Positions 36,695 through 48,347 are shown, numbered from the stretch's first letter. The stretch is DNA of 64,000 nt from Nemertoderma westbladi (GCA_032718475.1 JAUCBJ010008770.1:1-64000); one strand, 5' to 3'. Notes: generated by a model from the sequence alone, not told the origin. Program-made: numbers and translations.

Positions 36695-37842
36695 CTACTG
36701 TTCATCGAATAAGGGAGTATCTCCTCCGTGCGGGGAGCCTACGTCCGGAGTTCGTGGTGTCAAGGCCAACGAGTTATCGCGCCCCTGGCTCCACACTGCT
36801 CCCCAGGCGGCGCCCACCTGTCTGGGAGTAACGCCCCCTCCCGGAGTACCCCCGTACTGCGTGGCGCCTCTAGCGGGGTACTGCGGAACCCCGTAGCGCG
36901 GCGTCGACGGCCCGACAACCGACGGCGTCATAAACACGGCCCTGGGGGTCCCGACTGGCTGGAACCGAGCGCCCACCGGCAGATACGGCGTCCCGGGGGT
37001 CCCTCGGGTCAACCCCGGACCCCCTGGCGTCGCTCCCGTTACCATGGCTGGCGTCATCGGACCTACCCTGTCCCGGTAGTGCTCTTTGAACCAGTTCACA
37101 AGGTTCGTTACATTCCCGTGAATCAACTTCCGGTAACGGAAGCCATTTGGCGTAATGGTGACGTATTCAAACTTGGGCGCAGTGGTCGGTTGGTAGGCCA
37201 AAACGAACTTACCGGGAAACTCCAACGACAAACTCATTATGTAGGGAATCTGACTCGGTTTGCGCGCCTTTTCGCGCTTCAATAACTGACTTAATATCTC
37301 AGTTTTACCGCCATCCGCTGGCTGGAAATACTTATAGGCAAGAACGTCCCGCGCGAAGCTCGCCATTGGCTGAACGTGACGCGCAATTATCTCATCTAAG
37401 TCCTCGAATTCTTCATCCGCTATAATCAATGTCTGACCGAGACTGAAGGCGTGGTTCTTCCCTTCCTCACGTACGTCGATGTGCTCGTATATACTATCGG
37501 TGACCTTCCATGTAACCGTCAGGTTGTTACTCGACTTACTCGAAGGCCTAATTATCACCTCCCCTTGCTCCATGGTTTCCAATAGTTTCTCCGCCTCCTT
37601 GTAGGTAATGTTATGGAATGCGGGATGCACGATGACGCGTTTAACGTACTTGGTGGGTTCGCGGACTGGGCGGATTCGTTTCGAGTGATCGGAATCCCGC
37701 TCCGAGGCGATCTCATCGAAATATTCGTCGAGTGGAGGCCGAAACTCGCGGTTTTTGTCCGCGAGATCGGAGCTGCGCGTCGTTAGATCCAGAGTCATTC
37801 GCTCGATATCCAGTCGCAACACGCGCCCATTCACACTCATAC
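36695..37842 (-). CDS. SUPT6H: SPT6 exon 7 (residues 1242-1623, stop)
   Basis: Acceptor CCTGTTTAG, then MSVNGRVLRLDIE finishing the S1 domain; first SH2 with HPAFHNI, the phosphate-binding VIIRPSSK, VTWKVTD and DVREEGK; second SH2 with PGKFVLAYQP and NGFRYR; then a Pro/Gly/Thr-rich tail (TP repeats) ending DTPLFDEQ and a stop at 36695-36697. The tail is shorter than in vertebrates. Confidence 0.95.
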
Positions 37843-38080
37843 CTAAACAGGGAATTATTCAATTACTTCAGCTTAAATCAATTAGAACTGAAATCATATT
37901 TATCTTGATTTAGTTTATTAGAGCAGAACACTGAAATTAAACTGAAATACAAAATAGCAAGTTGGACTGAAATTAAAAAGAACTAATTAAGTGGTGGGGC
38001 AGACAGGTACTGAAATAATATGAATATAATTTCAGTGTTCAGAACTAACACTATTAAATTCCACGCCGGGATGTACTCAC
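37843..38080 (-). other. SPT6 intron 6 (238 bases)
   Basis: Short intron with repeated CTGAAAT strings; no array of splice sites is seen here. Confidence 0.8.
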
Positions 38081-38786
38081 CCGGTTTCACTCTATCCTCT
38101 GGGTTAGTAACCATTTTATCCGATATCTTAGCGACCGGTATGAACCCCCTGAGGCCGTTGTCTAGTCGACACGAAACGCCGACCGACTGTCCGGGACACG
38201 CCTTGTTATCGAAATGGGACCAGACTTCGGACAACTCCGGGAAGTTATCCGCGAGACAGAAGGGGCACTGCCACAGACCGGTCTCGTCCATCCGCAGCGG
38301 GTTGGCCTGGTCCAACTGATCCGTTTTGGGGCGACGACGAGCTATACTGGTCACCTTAGCCTGGATCAACCGCCCGACGTAAAGGGTATCCGGTGTCTCC
38401 TTGGTAACTAAGTGGAAGACCTCCTCCTGCGTGGGCGACTGATACGGGAGTCTGTAGTCGCGGTACCTATGGTTCAACTCCGACCGGATGTCGTACAACG
38501 TGGTGCTCTTGTTCCCGTAACCCTGGCGTTCAAGCTCCTCCGCGAACGCGTCGAGGTCGAGGTCTTTCAGTCTGTCCGGAGCCTCGAGGATCTCCTCGAG
38601 AGCGGTCGCTGGGTTCGAATCGTCCGTAGTCTCGTCGTACTCCAACGCGTCCACCGCCATCTTCCGCGCCCATTCGTAGGTCTCCGGATGCACGCGGGAG
38701 CCGTCGAGAACCTCCAGATATGCGTCGCTCGTCTCAGAAATATCCGACGTGTCAATTCGAATAAACCCGGCACAGTTAATAAACAC
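38081..38786 (-). CDS. SUPT6H: SPT6 exon 6 (residues 1007-1241 and part of 1242)
   Basis: Acceptor TTTATTTACAG, then [15 protein letters not shown] (human VFMNCAGFLKIDT). Includes [36 protein letters not shown], and the S1 start with a CPFC...H...C cluster. Ends DRVKPG across donor GTGAGT (38080), phase 1. Its first 27 bases are the core of the 32-bp satellite upstream. Confidence 0.95.
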
Positions 38787-39354
38787 CTGTAAATAAACCC
38801 GGCACAGTTAATAAACACCTGTAAATAAACCCGGCACAGTTAATAAACACCTGTAAATAAACCCGGCACAGTTAATAAACACCTGTAAATAAACCCGGCA
38901 CAGTTAATAAACACCTGTAAATAAACCCGGCACAGTTAATAAACACCTGTAAATAAACCCGGCACAGTTAATAAACACCTGTAAATAAACCCGGCACAGT
39001 TAATAAACACCTGTAAATAAACCCGGCACAGTTAATAAACACCTGTAAATAAACCCGGCACAGTTAATAAACACCTGTAAATAAACCCGGCACAGTTAAA
39101 AAAACACCTGTAAATAAACCCGGCACAGTTAATAAACACCTGTAAATAAACCCGGCACAGTTAATAAACACCTGTAAATAAACCCGGCACAGTTAATAAA
39201 CACCTGTAAATAAACCCGGCACAGTTAATAAACACCTGTAAATAAACCTGGCACAGTTAATAAACACCTGTAAAGAAACCCGGCACAGTTAATAAACACC
39301 TGTAAATAAACCCGACACAGTTAATAAACACCTGTAAAGAAACCCGGTGCAGTT
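38787..39354 (-). repeat. 32-bp satellite carrying repeated 3' splice sites (SPT6 intron 5)
   Basis: About 18 tandem units. In - strand sense each is GTGTTTATTAACTGTGCCGG + GTTTATT + TACAG: the first 27 bases of exon 6 followed by the last 5 of the intron. The units run without a gap into exon 6. Units nearest exon 6 are almost identical; the far end (39250-39354) carries more changes. Using any acceptor but the last would shift the frame (32 is not a multiple of 3), and three extra units bring an in-frame TAA. Confidence 0.95.
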
Positions 39355-39530
39355 AATAAATAAAACCAGCAATAAATCAAATCTGAAAGTAAACCCTGCG
39401 ACACTGCGTGTCAATTAATAATAAACACATGGAAAACCAATTTGTGCGTTGTGTCAAAATTTTTATCTACTAAATAGAACGAGCAGTTAGAGCAGCACTG
39501 GACGATGATATCGGCAGCTCACTGACAAAC

Positions 39531-40567
39531 CTTTGGTCCCATATTGCAGACAGTAACCAACTGGGTGCGGTTCTCTAACATCGAGTTACGCGCCTTCAGA
39601 TGTCTGAGTAGAGCAGCCGCCTTGCGAGATCCCAGGCCGCATACGAACTGGAGGACGTGTCGGGTATGGGGGAACTGGAGACACCGGTTCACGTCGACAC
39701 CGACCTCGTTACTCCGGTTAACAAACTCTACGGTGAGACCTCGGAGCAACTCCTCCTTGCTGAGCGAATCCTGCATCGGATGCCACTTGAACCCGAGCAG
39801 TTCATCCTCGTTGCTATAGAGACCAGCGAACTCTAGCAGAGGGTCTTGTAGACGCCGCGCCAAGGAAACAGCCTCGCGGAGTTTCGGTGGAAAGTCTCGG
39901 AATTCCTCGAGACCGCGCACTGAGTTGGCGTAGATCTTGGCGACCTCGTCGCCGATGAGTTCGACACGAATTTCATCCTCCTCGTCGATCTCACCAGCGA
40001 TACGACGGAGGTCCTCGATCGCCCCGGTAACGGAGACGCCCTCCGCGCCGACTGCGATGCACCGAGGACGACGAACCGAGAGGAACTTGCGGAGCGTGAC
40101 GACGTCGGCGTGTTTGAGCTCGCGGTCGCGATCCGAGACTCCGTAGGAGTTCCGAGCCCGGAGGAAATGCGGCAACCGGAGGTAGTCGACCACGTTGCCG
40201 CGACTGTCGACGAGCGCAGCGAACGACGGTGTGTCGTACTCCGAGGAGTAAGCGAACCCGAGAACCTTGGTATCCTCGTCGTATTCTTCCTCTTCCGTAG
40301 CGAACGGGGCCCACTTAATATAATGAAAGAGTTTCCGTTGGATCTGTCGCACAACCCCCGCCTTGGCTTCGTCGAGCAACTTAATCCTCGTCTCCTTAGC
40401 GAACTCCGGGTACAACGCTTTGGTGAGCGCGAGATTGAGTGCCGCCTCGCGTTCAGAGTTCCACAGTTTAACAAGACGACTGAACTCGTCGCGTTGGTAC
40501 AGATGTTTGATCTCGTCAACGTAACGGAGGGGCGGCAGGTTGGCTAAAGCAACTACCTCATCCATAC
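39531..40567 (-). CDS. SUPT6H: SPT6 exon 5 (residues 661-1006)
   Basis: Acceptor TTCTTCCTCCAG, then GMDEVVALANLPPLRYV. Carries EIKHLYQRDEF, the YqgF-like KVLGFAYSS and LRLPHF, FPPKLREAVSLARRLQDPL, and the HhH LQFVCGLGSRKAAALL. Ends NMGPK before donor GTTTGT (39530), phase 0; reading on would give VCQ and a stop. Confidence 0.95.
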
Positions 40568-40756
40568 CTGGAGGAAGAAAAACGATCGATTAGTTGGGAT
40601 TTGGTGTAGAATCATCGACGTAAATAACTAAAGAACCCAGTAAGTGGAGTGAGTGGAATATAAAGTGGAATGAGTGAAATATAAAGTGGGGGCTAATAAA
40701 AAATCAGGGGCTAATAAAATGGCAGCTGGCTTTGAAATTAATACTCCATATCTCAA

Positions 40757-40822
40757 GAACCTGTGGCCTAGTGGTTGTAGTCTCGGCATCCACCTCGAGG
40801 TCCCAGGTTCGAATCCGACACA
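40757..40822 (+). ncRNA. tRNA-like Pol III promoter head (SINE-type)
   Basis: A box TGGCCTAGTGG (40764-40774) and a perfect B box GGTTCGAATCC (40806-40816), 31 bases apart as in tRNAs. No acceptor-stem closure is evident, so it is a tRNA-derived SINE head rather than a working tRNA. It is antisense to SPT6. An imperfect 18-base inverted repeat (40737-40754 and 40868-40885) brackets it together with the hammerhead core that follows. Confidence 0.7.
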
Positions 40823-40825
40823 ACG

Positions 40826-40861
40826 CTGATGAGACCCAGTAAGGTCGAAACGAGTACGTGG
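40826..40861 (+). ncRNA. Hammerhead ribozyme core, probably degenerate
   Basis: CTGATGA (40826-40832), stem II GACC/GGTC with loop CAGTAA (40833-40846), GAAA (40847-40850): the conserved core in the right order. Stem III can form A850-T859, C851-G858, G852-C857 with loop AGTA. The cleavage base after the T at 859 is then G, where A, C or T is needed, and an extra G (40825) precedes CTGATGA. It may therefore be an inactive relative. It follows the B box by 9 bases. Confidence 0.6.
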
Positions 40862-41898
40862 TTTGGAGAGATATGAGATATTAATCTCAAGAAAAATTAC
40901 GCGATTCCTAAATTTGTACACTACCCGGTTAAAAAGTACGCATGTGATGGGGAAAGTTATTTTCGGTAAAATAAAATTATCATACGAGGTTAAGACCCCT
41001 AGATCCCTTCCTATAATAAAAATATGTGAGCCGGTGGATTTTGTGCCGGGTTAATTTAAAGGATAAAGTTTAAACTGATGGAGGGAAGTAATATTTACAT
41101 TTTTGAAAAGCGTTTTAGAAATATTTGTTTTCCTGAAGCAATGGTACCTGTATGCGTGAACAGAACTGGAGGGAGGGTCCAGCGTCATTTGGTCCTTTGG
41201 GCGTTAGGTCCGGCGTCGACCGATGCGGGACTAACGACGCAGGACACATACCGGTAAGATCGCATTCACTCACAGGACGAATAAATGACGAATAAATGGT
41301 TCAATGCAGCAATACCCGCAGTGTCCACAAGATGGCGCACATTACTGCTATCGGCTACCGGTAGCAGTAGTGCGGTACCAATACTTTCACTTGACCTGCT
41401 TTCTGTCTCAGTAGTTCGCTCCTACGACCTCCGCACTGCGCAGCAGCGGTTTGGTTTGCCGACTGCTTGCAGCCTAGACCTAACATTAACGCTTGCGCGC
41501 TGGCACAATATAATTCTTATTATTATATTATCTTACATTAATAAATTATAATTAGCATATGGGTTGGGCATCCGTGTGTCGGTATTGTGTTAGTGAGGCT
41601 GAGCCCAACCAAATACAAAAATTCTTGGCAAAAAGTAGTCAGTCAGCTCAGCGTAGATATAGTCATAAAAGGATAAATAGCTCTGTTGTAGAATTTATCA
41701 TATTCATAATATGAATGAATATCATTGAAAGAAACTATGAAAAAAATTGAATTGTATTCCATTGTATTTGCTTTTATGTTTAAATTTGTTTGAATTTAAA
41801 ATAAAATTTACTTTTTTAGAATATTTACATTAATTGTAAATTAAGAGGGGGCCGAGCAGGGGAAAACCTAATGTATGCTGAGATGATGGAGCATATAT

Positions 41899-42376
41899 TC
41901 TACCTACAGTGAACTCAACCGAATACACCCAAGTTTGTTCCACTTTACCTACAGTGAACTCAACCGAATACACCCGAGTTTGTTCCACCTTACCTACAGT
42001 GAACTCAACCGAATACACCCGAGTTTATTCCACCTTACCTGCAGTGAACTCAACCGAATACACCCGAGTTTGTTCCACCTTACCTACAGTGAACTCAACC
42101 GAATACACCCGAGTTTGTTCCACCTTACCTACAGTGAACTCAACCGAATACACCCGAGTTTATTCCACCTTACCTGCAGTGAACTCAACCGAATACACCC
42201 GAGTTTGTTCCACCTTACCTACAGTGAACTCAACCGAATACACCCGAGTTTGTTCCACTTTACCTACAGTGAACTCAACCGAATACACCCGAGTTTGTTC
42301 CACCTTATCTACAGTGAACTCAACCGAATTGACCCGAGTTTGTTCCACCTTACCTACAGTGAACTCAACCGAATAC
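41899..42376 (-). repeat. 45-bp satellite, distal block (about 10.5 units)
   Basis: Same unit as 44881-47925; the two blocks were one array before the hAT-like element at 42377-44880 inserted, since the 8-base duplication CCGAATAC is array sequence. Confidence 0.93.
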
Positions 42377-44880
42377 TAGTGTTGAGAACTGTAACTGTAA
42401 TTATACTGTAACTGCAACTGTAACTGAATGGTTTTGATGATTTTTTTGATACTGTAACTATAACTGTAACTGTAATTGCGAATTTTGAATACTGTAACTG
42501 TAACTGAAACTGTAATTACGAATTTTGAATACTGTAACTGAAACTGAAATTAACAAAATCCGATTCAGTTCTCAATCACACAATTAACATGAATGAGCAT
42601 TTAAAACAGTATTGTAATAAAGTATAGAGTATAGTTTAATAAATGAATAACAGTGGTTACCATAGGTATCATTTTTAAAACATTGTTATAAAAAAACAAT
42701 CTAATTTTTTCCACTTCTGAACAAAACCATAATATTACACAATATAAAATCAAAGACCCATTGCCCACTTAGCTCAAATGTGATTTATTTGGCGAGTCAA
42801 GTAGTGGGGTAAATCTTTTCGACCTACGCGTAGGCCTACGCGTAGCTACGCGTAGCTACGCGTAGCTACGCGTAGTTTGTAACTTCCATTCCTGTCATTT
42901 ACCGGTAGGGCCAGACTTACTGCCTTTTTAACAACTACGCGTAGGTGTTTTAAAACTACGCGTAGTTATTTTGGAACTACGCGTAGGTATTTTGAAACTA
43001 CGCGTAGGTGCTACGCGTAGCTACGCGTAGGTACTACGCGTAGCAGTCCTGATAACAATGATTTTTCATTTCAGGTCCGGTAGGGTTGAGTTGTTAGGCA
43101 AGTATCGGTACATGTCAGGTATCTGATTATCAGACAAATGTAATATCAGAATCGGAAACTCATATCTCTATACAGCACTGGTAATAAATAATATTCGGCT
43201 CTTTCACATAAAAACACAGAGGATGAATAAAAAGTAAACTTAAAATTCACGTCTCATGATTCAAGTATCTTTGTTTCCATTGGATTATTTAAATATTGAA
43301 CAGTAGTAAATAAAGCGACCAGTCTACCGGTGAAGAGGTTAAGCGAAAGCTGATAAATACTGCATATAATCAAATTGTTTGGTCAAATGACAAGTGCAAC
43401 CAGCAATCATGGTAGACAATTTAGTCTCCCCCTTCCCTTGTCAAGGGGTTAACATATTAAAAACAGTATATCCTAGTTGCCCTATCGTGAACAAAGGCAA
43501 TAAAAAGCATAGAGAATCGAAGAACCATCGGCCTATTTCCTTTGTAAACTATTTTTGAACTCTAAACATTAATTATTAACACATTTTAGCACCCGCAACG
43601 CATGAAGTGAAGAATATGTAGTCTTCGCGTATTCCTCTATATAGAGTATACAGGTATAGGATGCATTACTGTTGAAAGCATTTTGATGGTTGTGGGTTGT
43701 TTATTGAACATACCGTATTGTATCTTATTTTAGTACTGACTCGCTTGGAATACGTTAAACGACGTATAGGCATAGTTATGGGTAGCACCTATGCGTAGGT
43801 CGCGTAGGACCTACGCGTAGCTACGCGTAGCACCTACGCGTAGCTACGCGTAGGACCTACGCGTAGTTATTGTTAAAACTCTGAAACTGGTGATATATGA
43901 CCCAATGTTGCGAACTACGCGTAGCTACGCGTAGCTACGCGTAGGCCTACGCGTAGGTCGAAAAGATTTACCCAAGTAGTGAACGAAGATCTACAGTAGC
44001 ATATAGTCTATGTTTATCTGTCTCAACTATTAGACTATTATCAGCCTTATCACCACTTTTGCTTCATATTAAATGTAAATGTTTTAGATAAACAAAGAAA
44101 AGTTAGGCCTAATGGTAGAGGGATATTAACGGATATATATTTTACATTATTAATTATTAATGTTACCGGTACTATTAATATCACAATCACACTAGAGGCA
44201 CAATGGAAATTAAATTTTGATCAAGTTTACCATTATAAATTACAAAATTAAACTTAAAAGTGAAAGGAGCAGCTTATCGAGGTGGGTCTAACCAAAACAA
44301 TAAATATATGATTACTAAAACAAATTACGAATTAAGGAAAATGAGCAGGATTCAGAAGCATGGCTTTATAACCAAAACAATAAATGATAACAGTACTGTA
44401 CAAGCACTGGAACAAGATGTACAGTAAAATGTGGGTGCTTAGTGTGATCTTGTGACGTGCCACTTTCATTACATACTATCAGTATATTAGTTACAATACG
44501 AGTGGGTCCAACTTTCCTACAACAACTACCTATTAGCTCTACAAAGAGGACGTTTCATAATGAACATTATTATTAGCGTATATAACAGTAATATATTAAA
44601 GTGCCTCATTTTTAGTTTCAGATGACTGCTTACTACGTGAGATCATATATATTGAATCTATAACTGAAACTGTAACTGAAACTGAAATGCTCAATTTTGT
44701 AATACTGAAACTGTAACTGTAACTGAAATGTTACACTTTGTAATACTGAAACTGTAACTGTAACTGAAATGCAAAACTTTGAATACTGAAACTGTAACTG
44801 TAACTGAAATGCAAAACTTTGAATACTGAAACTGTAACTGTAACTGAAATTAGTCAAAATTGATTCAGTTCTCAACACTA
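42377..44880. mobile_element. hAT-like transposon, non-autonomous, 2.5 kb
   Basis: Ends TAGTGTTGAGAACTG and its inverse CAGTTCTCAACACTA, with perfect 8-base duplications CCGAATAC (42369-42376, 44881-44888). Both ends have subterminal CTGTAACTGTAACTGAAA repeats (42388-42550, 44658-44850), as often in hAT elements. No transposase ORF. It interrupts the 45-bp satellite and contains a second element at 42807-43973. Confidence 0.88.
42807..43973. mobile_element. Palindrome-rich TIR element nested in the hAT-like element
   Basis: 1,167 bases with inverted ends GGGTAAATCTTTTCGACCTA... and 8-base duplications AAGTAGTG (42799-42806, 43974-43981). Just inside each end lie overlapping copies of the 10-base palindrome CTACGCGTAG (42827-42873 and 42935-43044; 43796-43866 and 43914-43957). 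No ORF. Superfamily unknown (8-base duplication fits hAT or P-like). Confidence 0.85.
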
Positions 44881-47800
44881 CCGAATACACCCGAGTTTGT
44901 TCCACCTTACCTACAGTGAACTCAACCGAATACACCCGAGTTTATTCCACCTTACCTGCAGTGAACTCAACCGAATACACCCGAGTTTGTTCCACCTTAC
45001 CTACAGTGAACTCAACCGAATACACCCAAGTTTGTTCCACTTTACCTACAGTGAACTCAACCGAATACACCCGAGTTTGTTCCACCTTACCTACAGTGAA
45101 CTCAACCGAATACACCCGAGTTTGTTCCACTTTACCTACAGTGAACTCAACCGAATACACCCGAGTTTGTTCCACCTTATCTACAGTGAACTCAACCGAA
45201 TTGACCCGAGTTTGTTCCACCTTACCTACAGTGAACTCAACCGAATACACCCGAGTTTGTTCCACTTTACCTACAGTGAACTCAACCGAATACACCCGAG
45301 TTTGTTCCACCTTATCTACAGTGAACTCAACCGAATTGACCCGAGTTTGTTCCACCTTACCTACAGTGAACTCAACCGAATACACCCGAGTTTGTTCCAC
45401 CTTACCTACAGTGAACTCAACCGAATACACCCGAGTTTGTTCCACCTTACCTACAGTGAACTCAACCGAATACACCCGAGTTTGTTCCACCTTACCTACA
45501 GTGAACTCAACCAAATACACCCGAGTTTGTTCCACCTTACCTACAGTGAACTCAACCAAATACACCCGAGTTGGTTCCACCTTACCTACAGTGAACTCAA
45601 CCGAATACACCCGAGTTTGTTCCACCTTACCTACAGTGAACTCAACCGAATACACCCGAGTTTGTTCCACCTTACCTACAGTGAACTCAACCGAATACAC
45701 TCGAGTTGGTTCCACCTTACCTACAGTGAACTCAACCGAATACACCCGAGTTTGTTCCACCTTACCTACAGTGAACTCAACCGAATACACCCGAGTTTGT
45801 TCCACTTTACCTACAGTGAACTCAACCGAATACACCCGAGTTTGTTCCACCTTACCTACAGTGAACTCAACCGAATACACCCGAGTTTGTTCCACCTTAC
45901 CTACAGTGAACTCAACCGAATACACCCGAGTTTGTTCCACCTTACCTACAGTGAACTCAACCGAATACACCCGAGTTTGTTCTACCTTACCTACAGTGAA
46001 CTCAACCGAATACACCCGAGTTTGTTCCACCTTACCTACAGTGAACTCAACCGAATACACCCGAGTTTGTTCCACCTTACCTACAGTGAACTCAACCGAA
46101 TACACCCGAGTTTGTTCCACCTTACCTACAGTGAACTCAACCGAATACACCCGAGTTTGTTCCACTTTACCTACAGTGAACTCAACCGAATACACCCGAG
46201 TTTGTTCCACCTTACCTACAGTGAACTCAACCGAATACACCCGAGTTTGTTCCACCTTACCTACAGTGAACTCAACCGAATACACCCGAGTTTGTTCCAC
46301 TTTACCTACAGTGAACTCAACCGAATACACCCGAGTTTGTTCCACCTTACCTACAGTGAACTCAACCGAATACACCCGAGTTTGTTCCACTTTACCTACA
46401 GTGAACTCAACCGAATACACCCGAGTTTGTTCCACCTTACCTACAGTGAACTCAACCGAATACACCCGAGTTTGTTCCACCTTACCTACAGTGAACTCAA
46501 CCGAATACACCCGAGTTTGTTCCACCCTACCTACAGTGAACTCAACCGAATACACCCGAGTTTGTTCCACTTTACCTACAGTGAACTCAACCGAATACAC
46601 CCGAGTTTGTTCCACCTTACCTACAGTGAACTCAACCGAATACACTCGAGTTGGTTCCACCTTACCTACAGTGAACTCAACCGAATACACCCGAGTTTGT
46701 TCCACCTTACCTACAGTGAACTCAACCGAATACACCCGAGTTTGTTCCACCTTACCTACAGTGAACTCAACCGAATACACACGAGTTTGTTCCACCTTAC
46801 CTACAGTGAACTCAACCGAATACACCCGAGTTTGTCCCACCTTACCTACAGTGAACTCAACCGAATACACCCGAGTTTGTTCCACCTTACCTACAGTGAA
46901 CTCAACCGAATACACCCGAGTTTGTTCCACTTTACCTACAGTGAACTCAACCGAATACACCTGAGTGTGTTCCACCTTATCTACAGTGAACTCAACCGAA
47001 TACACCCGAGTTTGTTCCACCTTACCTACAGTGAACTCAACCAAATACACCCGAGTTGGTTCCACTTTATCTACAGTGAACTCAACCGAATACACCCGAG
47101 TTTGTTCCATTCTACCTACAGTGAACTCAACCGAATACACCCGAGTTTGTTCCACCTTACCTACAGTGAACTCAACCAAATACACCCGAGTTGGTTCCAC
47201 TTTATCTACAGTGAACTCAACCGAATACACCCGAGTTTGTTCCATCTTACCTGCAGTGAACTCAACCGAATACACCCGAGTTTGTTCCACCTTACCTACA
47301 GTGAACTCAACCGAATACACCCGAGTTTGTTCCATCTTACCTGCAGTGAACTCAACCGAATACACCCGAGTTTGTTCCACCTTACCTACAGTGAACTCAA
47401 CCGAATACACCCGAGTTTGTTCCACCTTACCTACAGTGAACTCAACCGAATACACCCGAGTTTGTTCCACCTTACCTACAGTGAACTCAACCGAATACAC
47501 CCGAGTTTGTTCCACTTTACCTACAGTGAACTCAACCGAATACACCCGAGTTTGTTCCACCTTACCTACAGTGAACTCAACCAAATACACCCGAGTTTGT
47601 TCCACCTTACCTACAGTGAACTCAACCAAATACACCCGAGTTTGTTCCACTTTACCTACAGTGAACTCAACCGAATACACCTGAGTGTGTTCCACCTTAT
47701 CTACAGTGAACTCAACCGAATACACCCGAGTTTGTTCCACCTTACCTACAGTGAACTCAACCGAATACACCCGAGTTTGTTCCACTTTACCTACAGTGAA

Positions 47801-47925
47801 CTCAACCGAATACACCCGAGTGTGTTCTACCTTATCTACAGTGAACTCAACCGAATACACCCGAGTTTGTTCCACCTTACCTACAGTGAACTCAACCGAA
47901 TACACCCGAGTTTGTTCCACCTTAC
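44881..47925 (-). repeat. 45-bp satellite carrying repeated 5' splice sites (SPT6 intron 4)
   Basis: About 68 units. In - strand sense each reads GTAAGGTGGAACAAACTCGG + GTGTATTCGGTTGAGTTCACTGTAG, so every junction recreates GTAG|GTAAGG. The first unit starts at the very donor of exon 4 (TATAG|GTAAGG). 45 is a multiple of 3, each donor is in phase 1 like the real one, and no stop occurs in the SPT6 frame, so use of donor n would add n copies of a 15-residue GKVEQTRVYSVEFTV-type repeat after residue 660. Variants GTAAGG, GTAAAG and GATAAG occur among units. Confidence 0.95.
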
Positions 47926-48347
47926 CTATAGACATTTCAACGAGGCCGTCGTCCTCTGCCCGGACGAGTTTAAGAAACTGATCCCCAGACAAACTGTTTA
48001 CGGGTTTCTCCTTAACGTAACGGAATGTGTAAACCGGATGCGATTCGTCGATCTCCTTAACGCCGCGTTTCGTTGGATTCACGTTGAGTTTGGCGCGGTC
48101 TCGGAACACCGCCCGGACGATGGAACGCACGAGCGGGTCGCGGGCCAGTTGCGTGGCAACCACGAACCGTGCTGCCTCGACGACGGCCTCAGTGGTCGCT
48201 AGTTGCGGCGTAAGGAATGCATCCGCCGCCTCCAACGGCTCCTGGCTATCCTGTTCAACCTCGTGGCGTTGGTAGTTGTCGCGTAGATTCTCGCCGAATT
48301 CAGACGCCGTCAGCCCGTATTTGGAGGCGAAACCTTGGATTCCCAAT
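47926..48347 (-). CDS. SUPT6H: SPT6 exon 4 (residues 520-660 and part of 661)
   Basis: Acceptor AACAATTTAG, then LGIQGFASKYGLT, FGENLRDNYQRHE and DQFLKLVRAEDDGL. Ends ATGTCTATAG before GTAAGG (47925), phase 1. The reading frame continues open into the 45-bp array for about 1,000 codons, which would create in-frame insertions if a later donor were used. Confidence 0.93.

Larger units (their letters stand above)
40568..41898. other. SPT6 intron 4, proximal part
   Basis: Holds the tRNA-like/hammerhead element (40737-40885), a TTTGGTCCTTTGGGCGTTAG string at about 41190 related to one near 62205, and otherwise AT-rich DNA. No exon seen. Confidence 0.5.

Noticed and set aside
38787-39354. CRISPR-like regular direct repeats
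   Set aside because: Units are contiguous with no unique spacers, in an animal gene intron; it is a satellite derived from exon 6.
36728-40547. + strand ORFs of 99-185 codons across SPT6 exons 5-7
   Set aside because: GC-rich antisense shadows of well supported SPT6 coding exons.
44897-48202. + strand ORFs (1,101 and 682 codons) over the 45-bp satellite
   Set aside because: Mirror of the SPT6-frame array; the + strand frames only run by chance into the antisense of exon 4.
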